From Limnephilus marmoratus (taxonomy: Eukaryota; Arthropoda; Insecta; Trichoptera; Limnephilidae), in the NCBI GenBank assembly GCA_917880885.1, contig OU862908.1, positions 55,015,819-55,079,818 of the forward strand: 64,000 nt of DNA, read 5' to 3'. Below, piece by piece: positions 11,220 through 21,650 of this stretch (positions are counted from its first letter, which is position 1; each line of letters starts with the position of its first letter). The position numbers were made by a program, and so were the translations under genes. A model generated the notes under the pieces. It worked only from the letters and a program-made list of their open reading frames with translations, was not told where the DNA came from and did no database searches.

Positions 11220-12285
11220 TTATTTTTAATTGTAAAACTAACGTTTTTAAGACAAGATTTTTTATGCATAGCACAAAGGGTAACAATTATTATAAGCAAT
11301 AATTATCAGCCTGAAACACTCATCCAAATTGAAAAATCTTCCGAGAAAAGATACATGACGCCAACGGGACTTGAACCCGTGTCCTCTCGATTGCCGGTCG
11401 ATTGCTCTTGACCACTGAGCTATGGCGGCTTATCTCGTACCCGCCAAATGATTCAATATATGCTAGTGTTTCATTCAACAATTACTGCTTATTATATTTT
11501 TTCCACCTGAAAACAACCAACTTTATTTTTGCGAGAGAAACATTGTAAGTGTTAAGTCCCTCGCTAGGTGGCGTCGAGACAAATTATATCTTCATTTATT
11601 GGGGAAATACTTAAACTTGTCAAATATTAATTATTATTTTTAATTGTAAAACTAACGTTTTTAAGACAAGATTTTTTATGCATAGCACAAAGGGTAACAA
11701 TTATTATAAGCAATAATTATCAGCCTGAAACACTCATCCACATTGAAAAATCTTCCGAGAAAAGATACATGACGCCAACGGGACTTGAACCCGTGTCCTC
11801 TCGATTATTCGGAAGATTTTTCAATGTGGATGAGTGTTTCAGGCTGATAATTATTGTTTATAATAATTGTTACCCTTTGTGCTATGCATAAAAAATCTTG
11901 TCTTAAAAACGTTAGTTTTACAATTAAAAATAATAATTAATATTTGACAAGGTTAAGTATTTCCCCAATAAATGAAGATATAATTTGTCTCGACGCCACC
12001 TAGCGAGGGACTTAACACTTACAATGTTTCTCTCGCAAAAATAAAGTTGGTTGTTTTCAGGTGGAAAAAATATAATAAGCAGTAATTGTTGAATGAAACA
12101 CTAGCATATATTGAATCATTTGGCGGGTACGAGATAAGCCGCCATAGCTCAGTGGTCAAGAGCAATCGACCGGCAATCGAGAGGACACGGGTTCAAGTCC
12201 CGTTGGCGTCATGTATCTTTTCTCGGAAGATTTTTCAATGTGGATGAGTGTTTCAGGCTGATAATTATTGCTTATAATAATTGTT
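11220..12285. mobile_element. tRNA-carrying palindromic element, copy 2 (~1.07 kb)
   Basis: Flanked by the perfect 13-bp direct repeat AAAGTATTAAGCA (11207-11219 and 12286-12298). The left half is a full ~400-bp unit with a minus-strand tRNA-like sequence, then a partial second unit that stops inside the anticodon stem near 11808. The strand then switches at about 11811, and the right half is the reverse complement, ending with a complete plus-strand tRNA-like sequence (12138-12210). The arms are nearly identical and the unpaired centre is ~50 bp. Termini match copies 1 and 3. Confidence 0.8.
12138..12210 (+). tRNA. tRNA-like cloverleaf (GGC at anticodon position), probably not functional
   Basis: Acceptor GCCGCCA/TGGCGTC pairs at six of seven positions; D arm GCTC/GAGC and T arm ACGGG/CCCGT are perfect. 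The anticodon stem is TCGA/TCGA, against CTGA/TCAG in the 2.4-kb copy. Two base pairs have changed on both sides, keeping the stem. Position 33 is again C. A mirrored copy lies in the left arm (about 11358-11430). Confidence 0.45.
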
Positions 12286-12403
12286 AAAGTATTAAGCAAT
12301 ATAGATAAGGTGCTAAAAATAAATTTAAAGTAATAAGCGAAACATATATATCTATCTATCGAAAAAGCAGTACAAAACCTGTGGTGGTTCGACAATTTTT
12401 TTA

Positions 12404-12625
12404 AAGGTGAAACTTCTTTAACACTGTTGTGATTTGCAACTCAATGAAACGGAAACGACACTAAAAAGAGACAAACACATACTTCTATGGATTTAGCCTG
12501 CGAGATAATGAGTTAGAATGAAACCTTACCGATTTGATTATCAGCTCACTTTTCAAAGCTTCTATGGGTTGAGATTGTTTAGGTGAAGTTTCACTTCTAC
12601 CGCGTATGAACTGCAATAGATTTTT
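12404..12625 (+). repeat. Family D interspersed repeat (possible MITE)
   Basis: It starts 'gtgaaacttctttaa' and ends 'gaagtttcacttctaccgcg', so the inverted motif GTGAAACTTC / GAAGTTTCAC lies at or near both ends. Related copies are at 27.05, 47.03 and 60.81 kb, sharing 'gattcggatgaaacggaaa', 'ctattggttgaga' and the 'cttctatcgcgtgtaaactg' end. It has no coding capacity. Confidence 0.5.
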
Positions 12626-12649
12626 TATTTTGTTTGTAATTATCTGTAT

Positions 12650-13110
12650 TTTATTTTTATTTTATTTTTATTTTAAATACATAAACGGCTATACTGCCTT
12701 TTATAAATAAACATATAATAGAGTACAAAAGTAAGAAAAATAATATCATTACATAATAGTAGTTTTAAACTTAAAAATAACATACAATTATTTTATATAT
12801 CACAACAAAAAATAACAAAAAAGAACAGTTAGAAATATCATCATTTCATTTCAACATGTCAATATTGCGTATATAAAGTTACATTATGGAAAAAATAAAA
12901 AACTTAAAAACTGAAACTTAAAAATAACATACAATTATTTTGTGTATCACAACAAAAAAGAACAATGAGAAATATCATCATTTCATTTCAACATGTCCAT
13001 ATTGCGTATATAAAGTTACATTATGGAAAAATAATTTTTGAGTGCATGTTTATATTGCGCTAATTTTAAGAAATAAATGTCGCCGATGTTAGCATATTCA
13101 TACATTATAG
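12650..13110 (-). mobile_element. LINE 3' end with duplicated 3' UTR
   Basis: On the minus strand a short frame near 13000-13100 ends in a 'KLAQYKHALKNYF'-like peptide, the type of C terminus found in Jockey/CR1-like reverse transcriptases. It is followed by a 3' UTR and a TTTTA-rich (AATAAA-type) tail. The UTR holds a direct duplication of about 120 bp (12768-12895 and 12915-13032). Confidence 0.5.
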
Positions 13111-13567
13111 CCATCTATAAATACCTAATGGCGTATTAGAATATCATTTCTTAGATCGCGAGGTTTAAAAGTAATGATTAAATTTCTGATTTTGTCGCTT
13201 CAAAAATAATTATTATTTCAAAATGTTTCATCCTAGTATACAGCACGGATATTATTTTTTTTATTTCGTTATTTTTATATTGTGAAAATATTGTGACTTT
13301 TCAGGCATGTGAAAATCTATCTAATGTGTGTTAATATGTATCTAAATGTGATATTCTTAAGTAGTGAATAAAATATATAACCATTATTGTCGGCAATTTT
13401 TTTACGAGTTCACTCCAGTACAATATTTTTGAGGGAAAGGTGCCAAGATGAACATCTAGAAATCTAGAATATTAAAAAAAATATGTAGCTACTCGAAATC
13501 TTTTAACATACAACAGTAAGGTGTGTTTTACCACCTCTGAGTATCGACGTCCGCCAAGTAAATATAT
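13111..13567. other. No recognised feature
   Basis: AT-rich, no supported gene or repeat. Confidence 0.5.
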
Positions 13568-13579
13568 ATTATTACATCC

Positions 13580-13914
13580 TTTTTCGTTATATGTTTTGGG
13601 GTGTTATACCGTGTTGCGCTACCTCCTTCTTTAGCCAACGTTTCGGACATCGTTGCAGTGTCCATCATCAGGGCAGATCCGGCAGATCTACCGGATCTGC
13701 CGGATCTGCCGGATCTGCCGGATCTGCCGGATCTGCCGGATCTGCCGGATCTGCCGGATCTGCCGGATCTGCCGGATCTGCCGGATCTGCCGGATCTGCC
13801 CTGATGATGGACACTGCAACGATGTCCGAAACGTTGGCTAAAGAAGGAGGTAGCGCAATACCCCAAAAACAAATAACGAAAATGCTTTTGGCCGTGAAAA
13901 TCTTAAAACCTATC
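13580..13914. mobile_element. Foldback retroposon with paired hammerhead-like motifs and internal minisatellite
   Basis: Bounded by the 12-bp direct repeat ATTATTACATCC (13568-13579 and 13915-13926). The arms (about 13580-13690 and 13799-13880) are inverted copies. Each holds a hammerhead-like core, minus strand at 13640-13671 and plus strand at 13801-13832. The core reads CUGAUGA, one extra U, a GGACA/UGUCC stem, GAAAC, then GUU so that ACGU can self-pair. A 12-copy 9-bp repeat separates the arms. Open frames across it are products of the repeat. Confidence 0.75.
13691..13798. repeat. 9-bp minisatellite, 12 copies
   Basis: Twelve perfect tandem copies of CCGGATCTG. The unit resembles the inner end of the foldback arms ('ggcagatccggcagatct'). 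In the sister element at 18.0 kb the same site holds only about three copies of a related unit. Confidence 0.95.
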
Positions 13915-13926
13915 ATTATTACATCC

Positions 13927-14620
13927 ATTTATTTTTACGATTAAAGTTACTTTACCACTATTTAGTTTACTCAGAGGTGGTGAAAACCCTATTTTTTGTA
14001 TATGAAATTTCAATTGCTAGATAACATCTGCGAATTGGGTATGTACTACCTACTTTAAAGATCTTAATTTCCTAGACATTTAAGGTATACCTACTTGTCA
14101 CCACAAATCATGCGGTCCCTTTGTATTCGGAACAGGAGGGAAACCGTCGTTTATGTGTTTACCTTCATTATCGTTGATACTTCCTGAATAAACTCTCCCC
14201 ATTATGAAAGTTCAAAGAAAGTATCATTTTCATAATATTATATAATAACGTAACGTTTGTATGTAACTATAAACGTTATTAACGTTAATTTGAGGTAAAC
14301 ATGTAGATACCTAATTTATTTTAAAAAATCGGAATTCGATACCACCCCATAACTGAAAGCTGTCTTGTGATAAACGTATGAATATAATGTTTTCGTGTTT
14401 AATAATTTGCTGTGTTTGAAAAAGACAAAAATGTTTTTCGAACTTTATATCAAAGTAAATGTTATGATTAAATCATTAAAATTTCAGAGTAATTGAATGG
14501 TTAAATAAATTACACTAATTTTTCGAAGGCTTTCAACGAAGTACATCAAGGCATACTGATAAATAAGCTCACAAAGATTGGTAAAAGCGAACATGTGCTA
14601 AAATCGTTCACATCTAATAT
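13927..14620. other. No recognised feature
   Basis: AT-rich. The fragment 'gaaggctttcaacgaagt' near 14525 could be a trace of a reverse transcriptase motif A (KAFNEV), but it is too short to call. Confidence 0.4.
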
Positions 14621-15086
14621 TAAAAACTAGCTGGTTCCCGGCATGCGTTGCTATGCCATTTAATAAATAAATTGTTTCTCCCTGCGTGTCCTTTCCCATT
14701 CGTCCCGTTCTCCTTCCGCCTCCCCTTCCTCTCCTTCTCCCTTTCGCGTTCCCACACCGCCTTCCCTCAACCCACTCCCCTCGCCCGCTTCCCCCGTCCC
14801 ACGAGCCCTCCTCCGGAGTTCCCCCCTGCCGCATTCCATTCATTCAGTCCAGGTGCATTCAGTTTTCAAACAGCTCGCGTGCCACCTGTTGCAATTTTTT
14901 TATACAAATTTCATAATGCCAGAGCTCACCAGTAGTTTTATACAAACCTTGTCCTGACCATAACAAACACAACAAAAAAAGAATTATCCAATTTGGTGCT
15001 GTCGTTCGGAAGTTATGCGCGTACATACATTTCGGCGATTCATTTTTATTTATACAGAAGAAGACAGATAGATAGATAGATAGATA
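14621..15086 (+). repeat. Family C retroposon, full-length with GATA tail
   Basis: It begins 'ctagctggttcccggcatgc', followed by 'gttgctatgccatttaataa', a pyrimidine tract (14690-14830), 'acaaatttcataatgccaga', and a 3' end with the simple repeat (GATA)n at about 15067-15086. This is the best template for the family. Terminal simple repeats are typical of RTE-mobilised elements. Confidence 0.7.
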
Positions 15087-16254
15087 TAAATCAAGCTGTT
15101 ACCCTAAAACGTTAAATGTGACAAATTATTGCCTGTCCCTAAATCATTTATTTCGTTGACTGAAATTCACAATTAAAATTAATATTATCGCGGTGCTCGG
15201 CAAAATTATCAAATGAATATATTTCTGTTTTTGAAACTGACAATTCATGGTAATAAAACTTATTTCCTATTTTTTTATTATAATATATCAAATGAAAACA
15301 CGTGAAACATCCAGCGTAAAAAAGTTCGTATTTAATTAAATGTACCTGCCTGCTTTAATATACCACAATACCCTACCCGTAGGTACATAGTATGTAGCCA
15401 ACCATCCCAGTGGTAATATATTTGCCAACGTTAACTCCCAACGCAAGCCAATTCCCGCCCATAATGCCTAACACGTCTGGTCTGACGCACATTTTCCTTC
15501 ATATTGCACGTGTCATGTATGCACGTTTCTTCTAACACCGTTTACACTAACGATGGAGGTCTCTAGGGATTTCCCTTTTCTGTCCATACAAGTTTTTTTA
15601 CCTTACCTTTTTCCCTCAAGCCCACCGTTATTACTACAACTTTTCCTCCTAATCACCTTACCACTCTCGAGAGTCTCGAGCTTTTTTGTAACCCAAAAAC
15701 ATAAAATCACCATAAAAAACAATGGTAGGCATGTTTACACTTTACCCACAATTAGTTTCTCTTAAATGATCGGAAAAGGGGTTGAAGCAAACTGCAAAGG
15801 TAAGGGTTTTATTGAAATAATAATCATGTAAACCTTTTTATGTTATATATTTTTACTGTCGTAAACATTTTGTAATAATACAATTCGGTTCGTAAGGTTT
15901 TAACGTAGGACGTGCAATGTCTCTGATTTCTATATGTCAAACAGGTAGCATACTTTTACCTGTTTAATTGGGAATAAAATTTCGCTCTTTCCTAATTATT
16001 ATATGTAAATACTTAGGAAAGAGTGAAGAAATTTTAAATAATTAGTTTCTACGACAAGGCTTCAAACGTTGTTACTCTTAAATGTTTAGTTTTTATACGT
16101 GCGTGAAACTAAAATACGCAACTAAAGACTTCAACTTTGGCACTCTTTAATTATTGAATTGTCATAACAAATATTAAATTGCTACTAAAGAAAGATAAAA
16201 ACATTGAGAATTTCAAACTTCAATATTTCATGACTAGGTGATGTTATTGAAACG
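15087..16254. other. No recognised feature
   Basis: AT-rich, without a supported gene or repeat. Confidence 0.5.
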
Positions 16255-16279
16255 AAATCCAGTCCCACCTAAATTATTT

Positions 16280-16680
16280 AATAGAAATACTGGGAAACAC
16301 ATACATTACGTACTTAAACGACTTACAAATAATACAGACCAAAGTTATTAAAAAACTCTTCAACTATAACCCGGACACTCCCACAAAAAAACTATATCAG
16401 GAAATGAACCTTCTGAAAATAATACTGTCAAGACTGAAAGTGGCAAGAAAAGTATTGGCCACGAGGTAGTTCACATATATAATCTCCTTCCAGGTAACCT
16501 AAAAACGGAAAAGAATATAAAAACCTTAAGAAAAAACTTTTTAAACTTACGATGTTGGGACAAAATTAAAAATATTACTACTATACTTGTACCACTATAC
16601 TATATACGCTCTGTACTTAAGTTAAGAAATCGAAATATTATATTTCTTATAACTTAATAATTAAAAAATAAAAAAAAAAC
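16280..16680 (+). pseudogene. LINE reverse transcriptase C-terminal relic
   Basis: A conceptual plus-strand frame reads LNDLQIIQTKVIKKLF and NPDTPTKKLYQEMNLL, the 'IQ.k.ik.lf' and 'T..LY.e...l' pattern seen near the C termini of Jockey/I-type reverse transcriptases. Stops follow, and the segment ends in an A-rich tail near 16660-16680. It is old and 5' truncated. Confidence 0.6.
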
Positions 16681-16689
16681 TAATATTTT

Positions 16690-17233
16690 TAAGAATTATG
16701 AAACCAATACTTCCATTTACCTACGCAACTTTGCCATACCTTCTCTAAAATGACCCGTTTGTTGAAAAGAATCTTGCAATATCAGTTATCTTAAATATTT
16801 TGTAGGTTCAACGCCCTCATGTAATGTAACAATTCAAACGATATTATATTTTATTTATTTGAAAATAAATTTCTGATATTTTTCGATTTACTCTACTGGA
16901 TAACTGTGTTTTTCTAATAAATAAGAATACGATACCTTACGATTCCATCCGTATTGCGGCCATACTTTCTTTCTATTTTAATTGATATTTTGATGCTTGA
17001 TTTTAGAGGTACCTACATGGTTTGCACACATAGGTATAAATATTTACTCATTAGACGAATATGGAAAAAAGGTTATTTCGTCTATATGATTAAGATTTGA
17101 CCTTTACCGCAAAATTATTGACTATTTTAAAATTTCCTCATCTTGATTACCATCCAAACTAATTTGGTATGCTGTGTGAATATTTTGAAATTCAATTATT
17201 AATTATTTCATGGCGCACTGTGCAAGTAAAAAT
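16690..17233. other. No recognised feature
   Basis: AT-rich, no supported gene or repeat. Confidence 0.5.
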
Positions 17234-17470
17234 ATATTTTCGGCACGTTCCAGAGTGGAAGAAACTCTGTATTATCCTGGTAAATAACGACTAGAAAATG
17301 TTTTAGTCTTGCTTGGTGACCAAATTAGAATAGCTTGGTGCTTTCCAGCCTACCTCTGGGGCATCTATCCCTTTAAACTAATTTCATCCTTACAACATAC
17401 CCAAAATGGGGTTTCCATAGTCACACTGGCTCCAGGTGGTTAGGAACAGCTGGAATTATTGTACTGTACT
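17234..17470 (+). repeat. SINE1 copy, degraded, headless
   Basis: 'ggcacgttccagagtggaag', 'ttggtgacca' and 'tggctccaggtgg' mark the SINE1 body with many changes. The tRNA-like head is absent. Confidence 0.6.
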
Positions 17471-17554
17471 ACTTGACAAAAAAACAATAACATAAACACT
17501 AAATAAAATAAATAAAGCAAGAAGTATTTGCCAATAATTTAATAATTTATTAAC

Positions 17555-17925
17555 GCTGGTTAGCTTATAAGGTCTACAACCAATTACCATCTAACGATAT
17601 TAAGATAGTAATTGGGGACTTTAACGCTAAGATAGAACAGGATCCTCTGCTCCAACACCGCTTCTCAGCATGTATGAGACTCCTCAGGTTGAGATGGGCA
17701 GAGCATGTATAGAGAATTCCGGACACACGCGTCCCCAAAAGAATTTTGACTGAACACCCAGGTGGAAAGAGAAAAGTAGGAAGACCCAGACTGAGGTGGG
17801 AAGATGAGGTAAGAGGGGATGCAGCACAGCCTCCAGGTACCAAACTGGAAATCAGCTGCTGATGACTGTTGCAGGAGGCCAAAGCTCGATATGGGCTGTA
17901 GCGCCATCGAATAAGAAGAAAGCTT
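17555..17925 (+). pseudogene. RTE-like LINE relic: endonuclease motif joined to C-terminal region
   Basis: One frame reads IVIGDFNAKI, the endonuclease GDFNAKI motif of RTE-type elements, then within 20 codons MRLLRLRWAEHV (stop) RIPDTRVPKRIL and KRKVGRPRLRWEDEV, the conserved C-terminal region of RTE/BovB-like reverse transcriptases. The whole reverse transcriptase core is missing, so this is an internal deletion. A stop codon interrupts the C-terminal part. Confidence 0.7.
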
Positions 17926-17930
17926 ATGAG

Positions 17931-17996
17931 TTAATATTAATTAATTAATATTAATTAATTAATATTAATTAATTAATATTAATAATTAATTAATAA
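17931..17996. repeat. AT tandem repeat (taatattaattaat)n
   Basis: Simple tandem repeat of about 14 bp directly after the RTE-like relic; perhaps its expanded tail. Confidence 0.85.
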
Positions 17997-18011
17997 CACT
18001 CATCAATCAAT

Positions 18012-18260
18012 TTTTGGGGTGTTATGCCATATTGCGCTACCTCCTTCTTTAGCCAACGTTTTGGACAGCGTTGCAGAGTCCATCACCAGGGCGGATCCGG
18101 CAGATCCGGCAGATCCGGCAGATCCGGTAGAAGTGTGACCTGATGATGGACACTGCAACGCTGTCCGAAACGTTGGCTAAAGAAGGAGGTAGCGCAACAT
18201 GGCTAACACCCCAAAAACAAATAACGTAAATACTTTTGGCCGTGAAAATCGTAAAACGTG
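18012..18260. mobile_element. Foldback with hammerhead-like motifs, second copy of the 13.6-kb family
   Basis: The arms share 'ggggtgttatgcca', 'ttgcgctacctccttcttta' and 'gccaacgtttt' with the 13.6-kb element. The plus-strand core (18140-18171) has CUGAUGA, the stem and GAAAC. The minus-strand core (18058-18089) is mutated (CUGGUGA and AAAAC). The spacer holds three 9-bp units. Beyond the right arm, the 'aaataacgtaaatacttttg' stretch continues as in the first copy. I found no clear target-site duplication. Confidence 0.7.
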
Positions 18261-18889
18261 TCTAATCCTCTCGTTGTTGAATATTATAACGGAATCTCTG
18301 AACAGTCATCGAATAGTTATAATATTTCAGCGCCCTTGAGGTGATTTTAACCAAAACTCTACATCGAATATGGACAACTTTTGATCACTCGAGTTGAGTT
18401 TGAGGGATGAAAGGCGAAAGTTATTTTGATATTCGGCCCCATGATAAGACCAAGTTAAAAGATTCTATTTTCCTTTTGTAATATGGGAAACGCAAAATAG
18501 TTAAAAGTAAATAATTGTAAAATAATAATTATGATAATGACAATAATAATCGATATAGTTGTGCGCTGGTAAGGGATGGAATGAAGGAAGACAACAAGGG
18601 GCCAGTGGGGTGACTTATGGTTTATTTTGTATGTCTTCCCAAATTGAGGTAGTGGGAAAGTAGTGAAGTGAGGTTGTGAAGAAGAGAAAGGTTGGAAAGT
18701 TTGTAATATAAGAAAATTGTAATTTAAATGTTGGACGTGCGAAAAAGCGATACTCCGATGGTATTGATAACAAATTAATAATAACAATTGCATTTTTCAT
18801 TTGCCATAATATTATAATCGTATTTACCTTATTGTAACAGATTAATTTAGAGACCCTGGTTACGTATATCATGGCGAACGCAGCCAGGT
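18261..18889. other. No recognised feature
   Basis: AT-rich, with no supported gene or repeat. Confidence 0.5.
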
Positions 18890-19700
18890 GCTAATAGATT
18901 CCTAGCTATTCGTCAGGAATAGAAAGTGCGAGAATTCACCGTGGACAATTCGGTCTCACGGTGACAGGCGCCGGCACACAGAGACGCCCGACTATTCCAA
19001 TGGCTTGATAGATATAAAGAAAAAAAAAATCAATATTGCTGGATAGTGTGAAGCTGGGGTGCACGGTACTGTAGCAGGCATATATATACTGTATTGAAAG
19101 AGTACCCGGTTACTAAGGCATTCATACGAGGCGGCTGGCTTTCGCCGTGCAATATGAGGTGGAGTGCTCTGGAATCGGAGCATAAACGGCTGCGGTGGAT
19201 GGCGGGTGTGTATTCTAGATAGGTACATCCGGGTGGTGCGAGTAGCCCAGTTTAGTCAGGAATGTGGCAAGCATTGTCTGCTCTTGTGTTGTTACGTAAA
19301 CAGGAGGCAGCATCCGAGGCTGACCTGGTCGCTTCAAGTAAAGGCGAACTGCGCTCCAGATGTTGCCTAGGCTTGAGTTGATATCCGGTACTGACATCCA
19401 AGGCCGGGACGGTCGCTCCAAGCTCGTGAGTACCCAGCCTTGCCATTCTGTAGTCATGTCATCGTATGACCGAATTCAATTGCTGGCTGCATACCTTTGA
19501 AGTTCTTGGATCACAGGGGGAGAATATTCGCCGGCCTGGTTACTTCGTGGGTTAAACACCGGCGATGTCACTGGTGGCGCGGGCCCCAGGGCCGCTAGCA
19601 GGTCGTCAATCTATTGGGCGAGCTGTCATCATCAGAGCAGAAAGATGTTGTTCTAATGAGTGCTTGAGGTGAACTGGCTTCTATCTTCTTAGTGCGTTCT
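18890..19700 (-). pseudogene. Decayed coding sequence, possibly LTR-element gag region
   Basis: This block is richer in G+C than its surroundings. Minus-strand frames read 'DDLLAALGPAPPVTSP', 'NQAGEYSPPVIQELQRYAAS' and an 81-codon frame at 19215-19457, separated by stops and shifts. The residue mix looks protein-like, but I cannot name a family. A primer-binding-like site lies on the same strand at ~20.3 kb, so it could be the leader/gag of a decayed LTR element. Confidence 0.3.
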
Positions 19701-20284
19701 GATTAAAGTGCCGGTTCAGTTTGGTTCGATGTCCGTAATGTTGTATATGATTTTATCAAAGTGTTATGATAATTGTTTGAATTATCTCTTTAAAACGATT
19801 TACTTAATTCTTCGAAGCATTTCAATTTCATGGAATCTTTAGTATTATGAAATACCTTATGTCAAAGAGTTGTGAAATAATGTATTTGTGACTGCTGTTC
19901 AGGTGCATTATGTTTTGCCTTCGACAAATATACATAATTTAAAGAGTTTGCCGAAAGTCATGGTATAATTATGGTTCCTTGAAGTTTTAAAATGTTAAAG
20001 TTTGCATTGTCATTCATTGCGTAATAATCTAAAACGAATAATTTAAAACGTTAAGTTATTGGTGACATTGTTGTTGTGATATAAATTCCACGTTTCTTCT
20101 ATTTTGGAAAACACTTTCGATATATTAATTTATTTAATTAAGGAACATACAGTCTTAGTAACATAATATACATAATAGGATAACAAAAAATAGACCAATT
20201 ATTAATGTTCACAGATAGGTATTTAGAAACAAAAGTAACTGAATGTAAAATACATAATATATAAGATAATATAATACAATAAGA

Positions 20285-20330
20285 TTCCCATGTTGGTCGC
20301 CAAATGTAAAACGATTATTTTTATTTATAT
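20285..20330 (-). other. Possible LTR end and primer-binding site
   Basis: The minus strand reads ...CGTTTTACA then TTTGGCGACCAACATGGG. An LTR ending in CA followed within a few bases by TGGCGACC/TGGCGCCC is the usual layout in insect Gypsy and BEL elements. I could not find the other LTR or a second copy. Confidence 0.3.
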
Positions 20331-20591
20331 GTAAAAATGTGTTTGTGTAAATTTGAGAATTCAATGTCAAAATTTATTGAGTAAATACTAACAGTTGAAA
20401 AAGTAAGTTTACTCTAAACGTAGAATTGGACTCTAAATATTTATTCTATCCATCAGGGTTTGGACAAAGCTCGAATTTGACTTTGTCAATGAATCTACAT
20501 ATGTAAATGTCACAACGATCAGCTCGATTATTATATTTCAAGTAATTACTAAAATTGTTGAGCGCCATGAAAAGTGATACCAATACTGAGA

Positions 20592-20734
20592 ACATTGGAG
20601 GGGACCCACCACTTTCCCACGGCTGTGTGAGGAAACTGATTGTTTAACCTCCTTAGCCGCACACGTCAGGACTCTAATTTTTTGTAAAAAGGAAGCTACA
20701 TTTATTTTTGAAACGAATCTAGACCCTCCAATGT
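20592..20734. mobile_element. Small MITE with TIR ACATTGGAGG (143 bp)
   Basis: The ends are ACATTGGAGG and CCTCCAATGT. The inside ('cactttcccacggc', 'cacacgtcaggactct') matches the copy at 54912-55049 in the opposite orientation. It encodes no protein. The superfamily is undetermined because I cannot define the duplicated target. Confidence 0.65.
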
Positions 20735-20929
20735 CCCTGCATGCATGATTGTTAGTAAAAAAGTAAAATGTATGCATACTTACATTTGCAGTAATTAACA
20801 AGATAAAAATAGTTCGCCTGTTGGTTCAGCATCTAGTTGAGTGAAATAATAAATAAAAAGAAAAATATTTACAGGTGTAAGTATGATTAAAACCAAAGAA
20901 AATATATAAAAAGAAAGATATTGGGGGCA

Positions 20930-21300
20930 GTTTTTCCCACTATCACGGGGCAGTCCCGGCGAGAATGAGCGGGCGAGCGGCCTGGCCGCAACGTGCCCAA
21001 ACGCCCGCGTCCCTTAGCCAGTTTCCCAAAAGTACCCTTGAAGAAGTGTTTGTGGAGGGGGGGGGGGGAGATACTCCCAAAGACCCTGGGGAATGAAGTG
21101 AGCCTCAGGTCACCGGAGGCAGGACGGAAGGGAACCGGGCTCGCGCAAACATTCCTCAAGCTCGCTCATGACGCCGGGGGAGGCACGGGCGTTAGTGGGA
21201 CGGCCCTACCAGAATTCTGCCACCTGACTGAATGCAGGGACCGGGTCTATCCGCCCCCATGGTGGGGAGTTGGACAATACAGTATAATGGAGTTCCGTAC
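20930..21300 (-). other. GC-rich 3' UTR segment of the R1-like element
   Basis: After the ORF2 stop the 3' UTR is first T-rich, then switches to a GC-rich block with a C10 run on the element strand near 21059. It finishes near 'agtgggaaaaactgccccca'. The two short frames on both strands here are not supported as genes. Confidence 0.5.
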
Positions 21301-21650
21301 ATCAACCTAGTCACAATTCAAGATGTTAGTAACATAATAAAACCAAATAAGACAGGTAAAAAGGCGTGATCAACAGCAAATTGAAGCAACAAAATAGAGA
21401 AAAAAAGAAAAAAAAATAATATGAAGATTACGCAGCAGTAAAGAGCAAAAAAATAATAATGTATAACAGTAGTTATAAATAAAAACAGAATAATAAATAC
21501 AGTGTAGTCATACCACCAAACAAGAAAAGTAAAAACAAGAGTATAACAGAAATATAAAGCAATCGAGCATAGGCAATAATAAAATTGAGACGGAGGAGTA
21601 ACCATGGAGAGACAAGAGCAATACGTTTGGCACCTGAAACAAAGACGATT

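Noticed and set aside
13528..13944. Several overlapping open frames encoding AGS-, GRS-, PDL- or CRI-type repeats on both strands
   Set aside because: They are translations of one 9-bp minisatellite, open in all frames because the unit length is a multiple of three and contains no stop.
21318..21605. 95-codon hydrophobic frame on the minus strand
   Set aside because: T-rich 3' UTR of the R1-like element; no conserved motif and composition explains the hydrophobicity.
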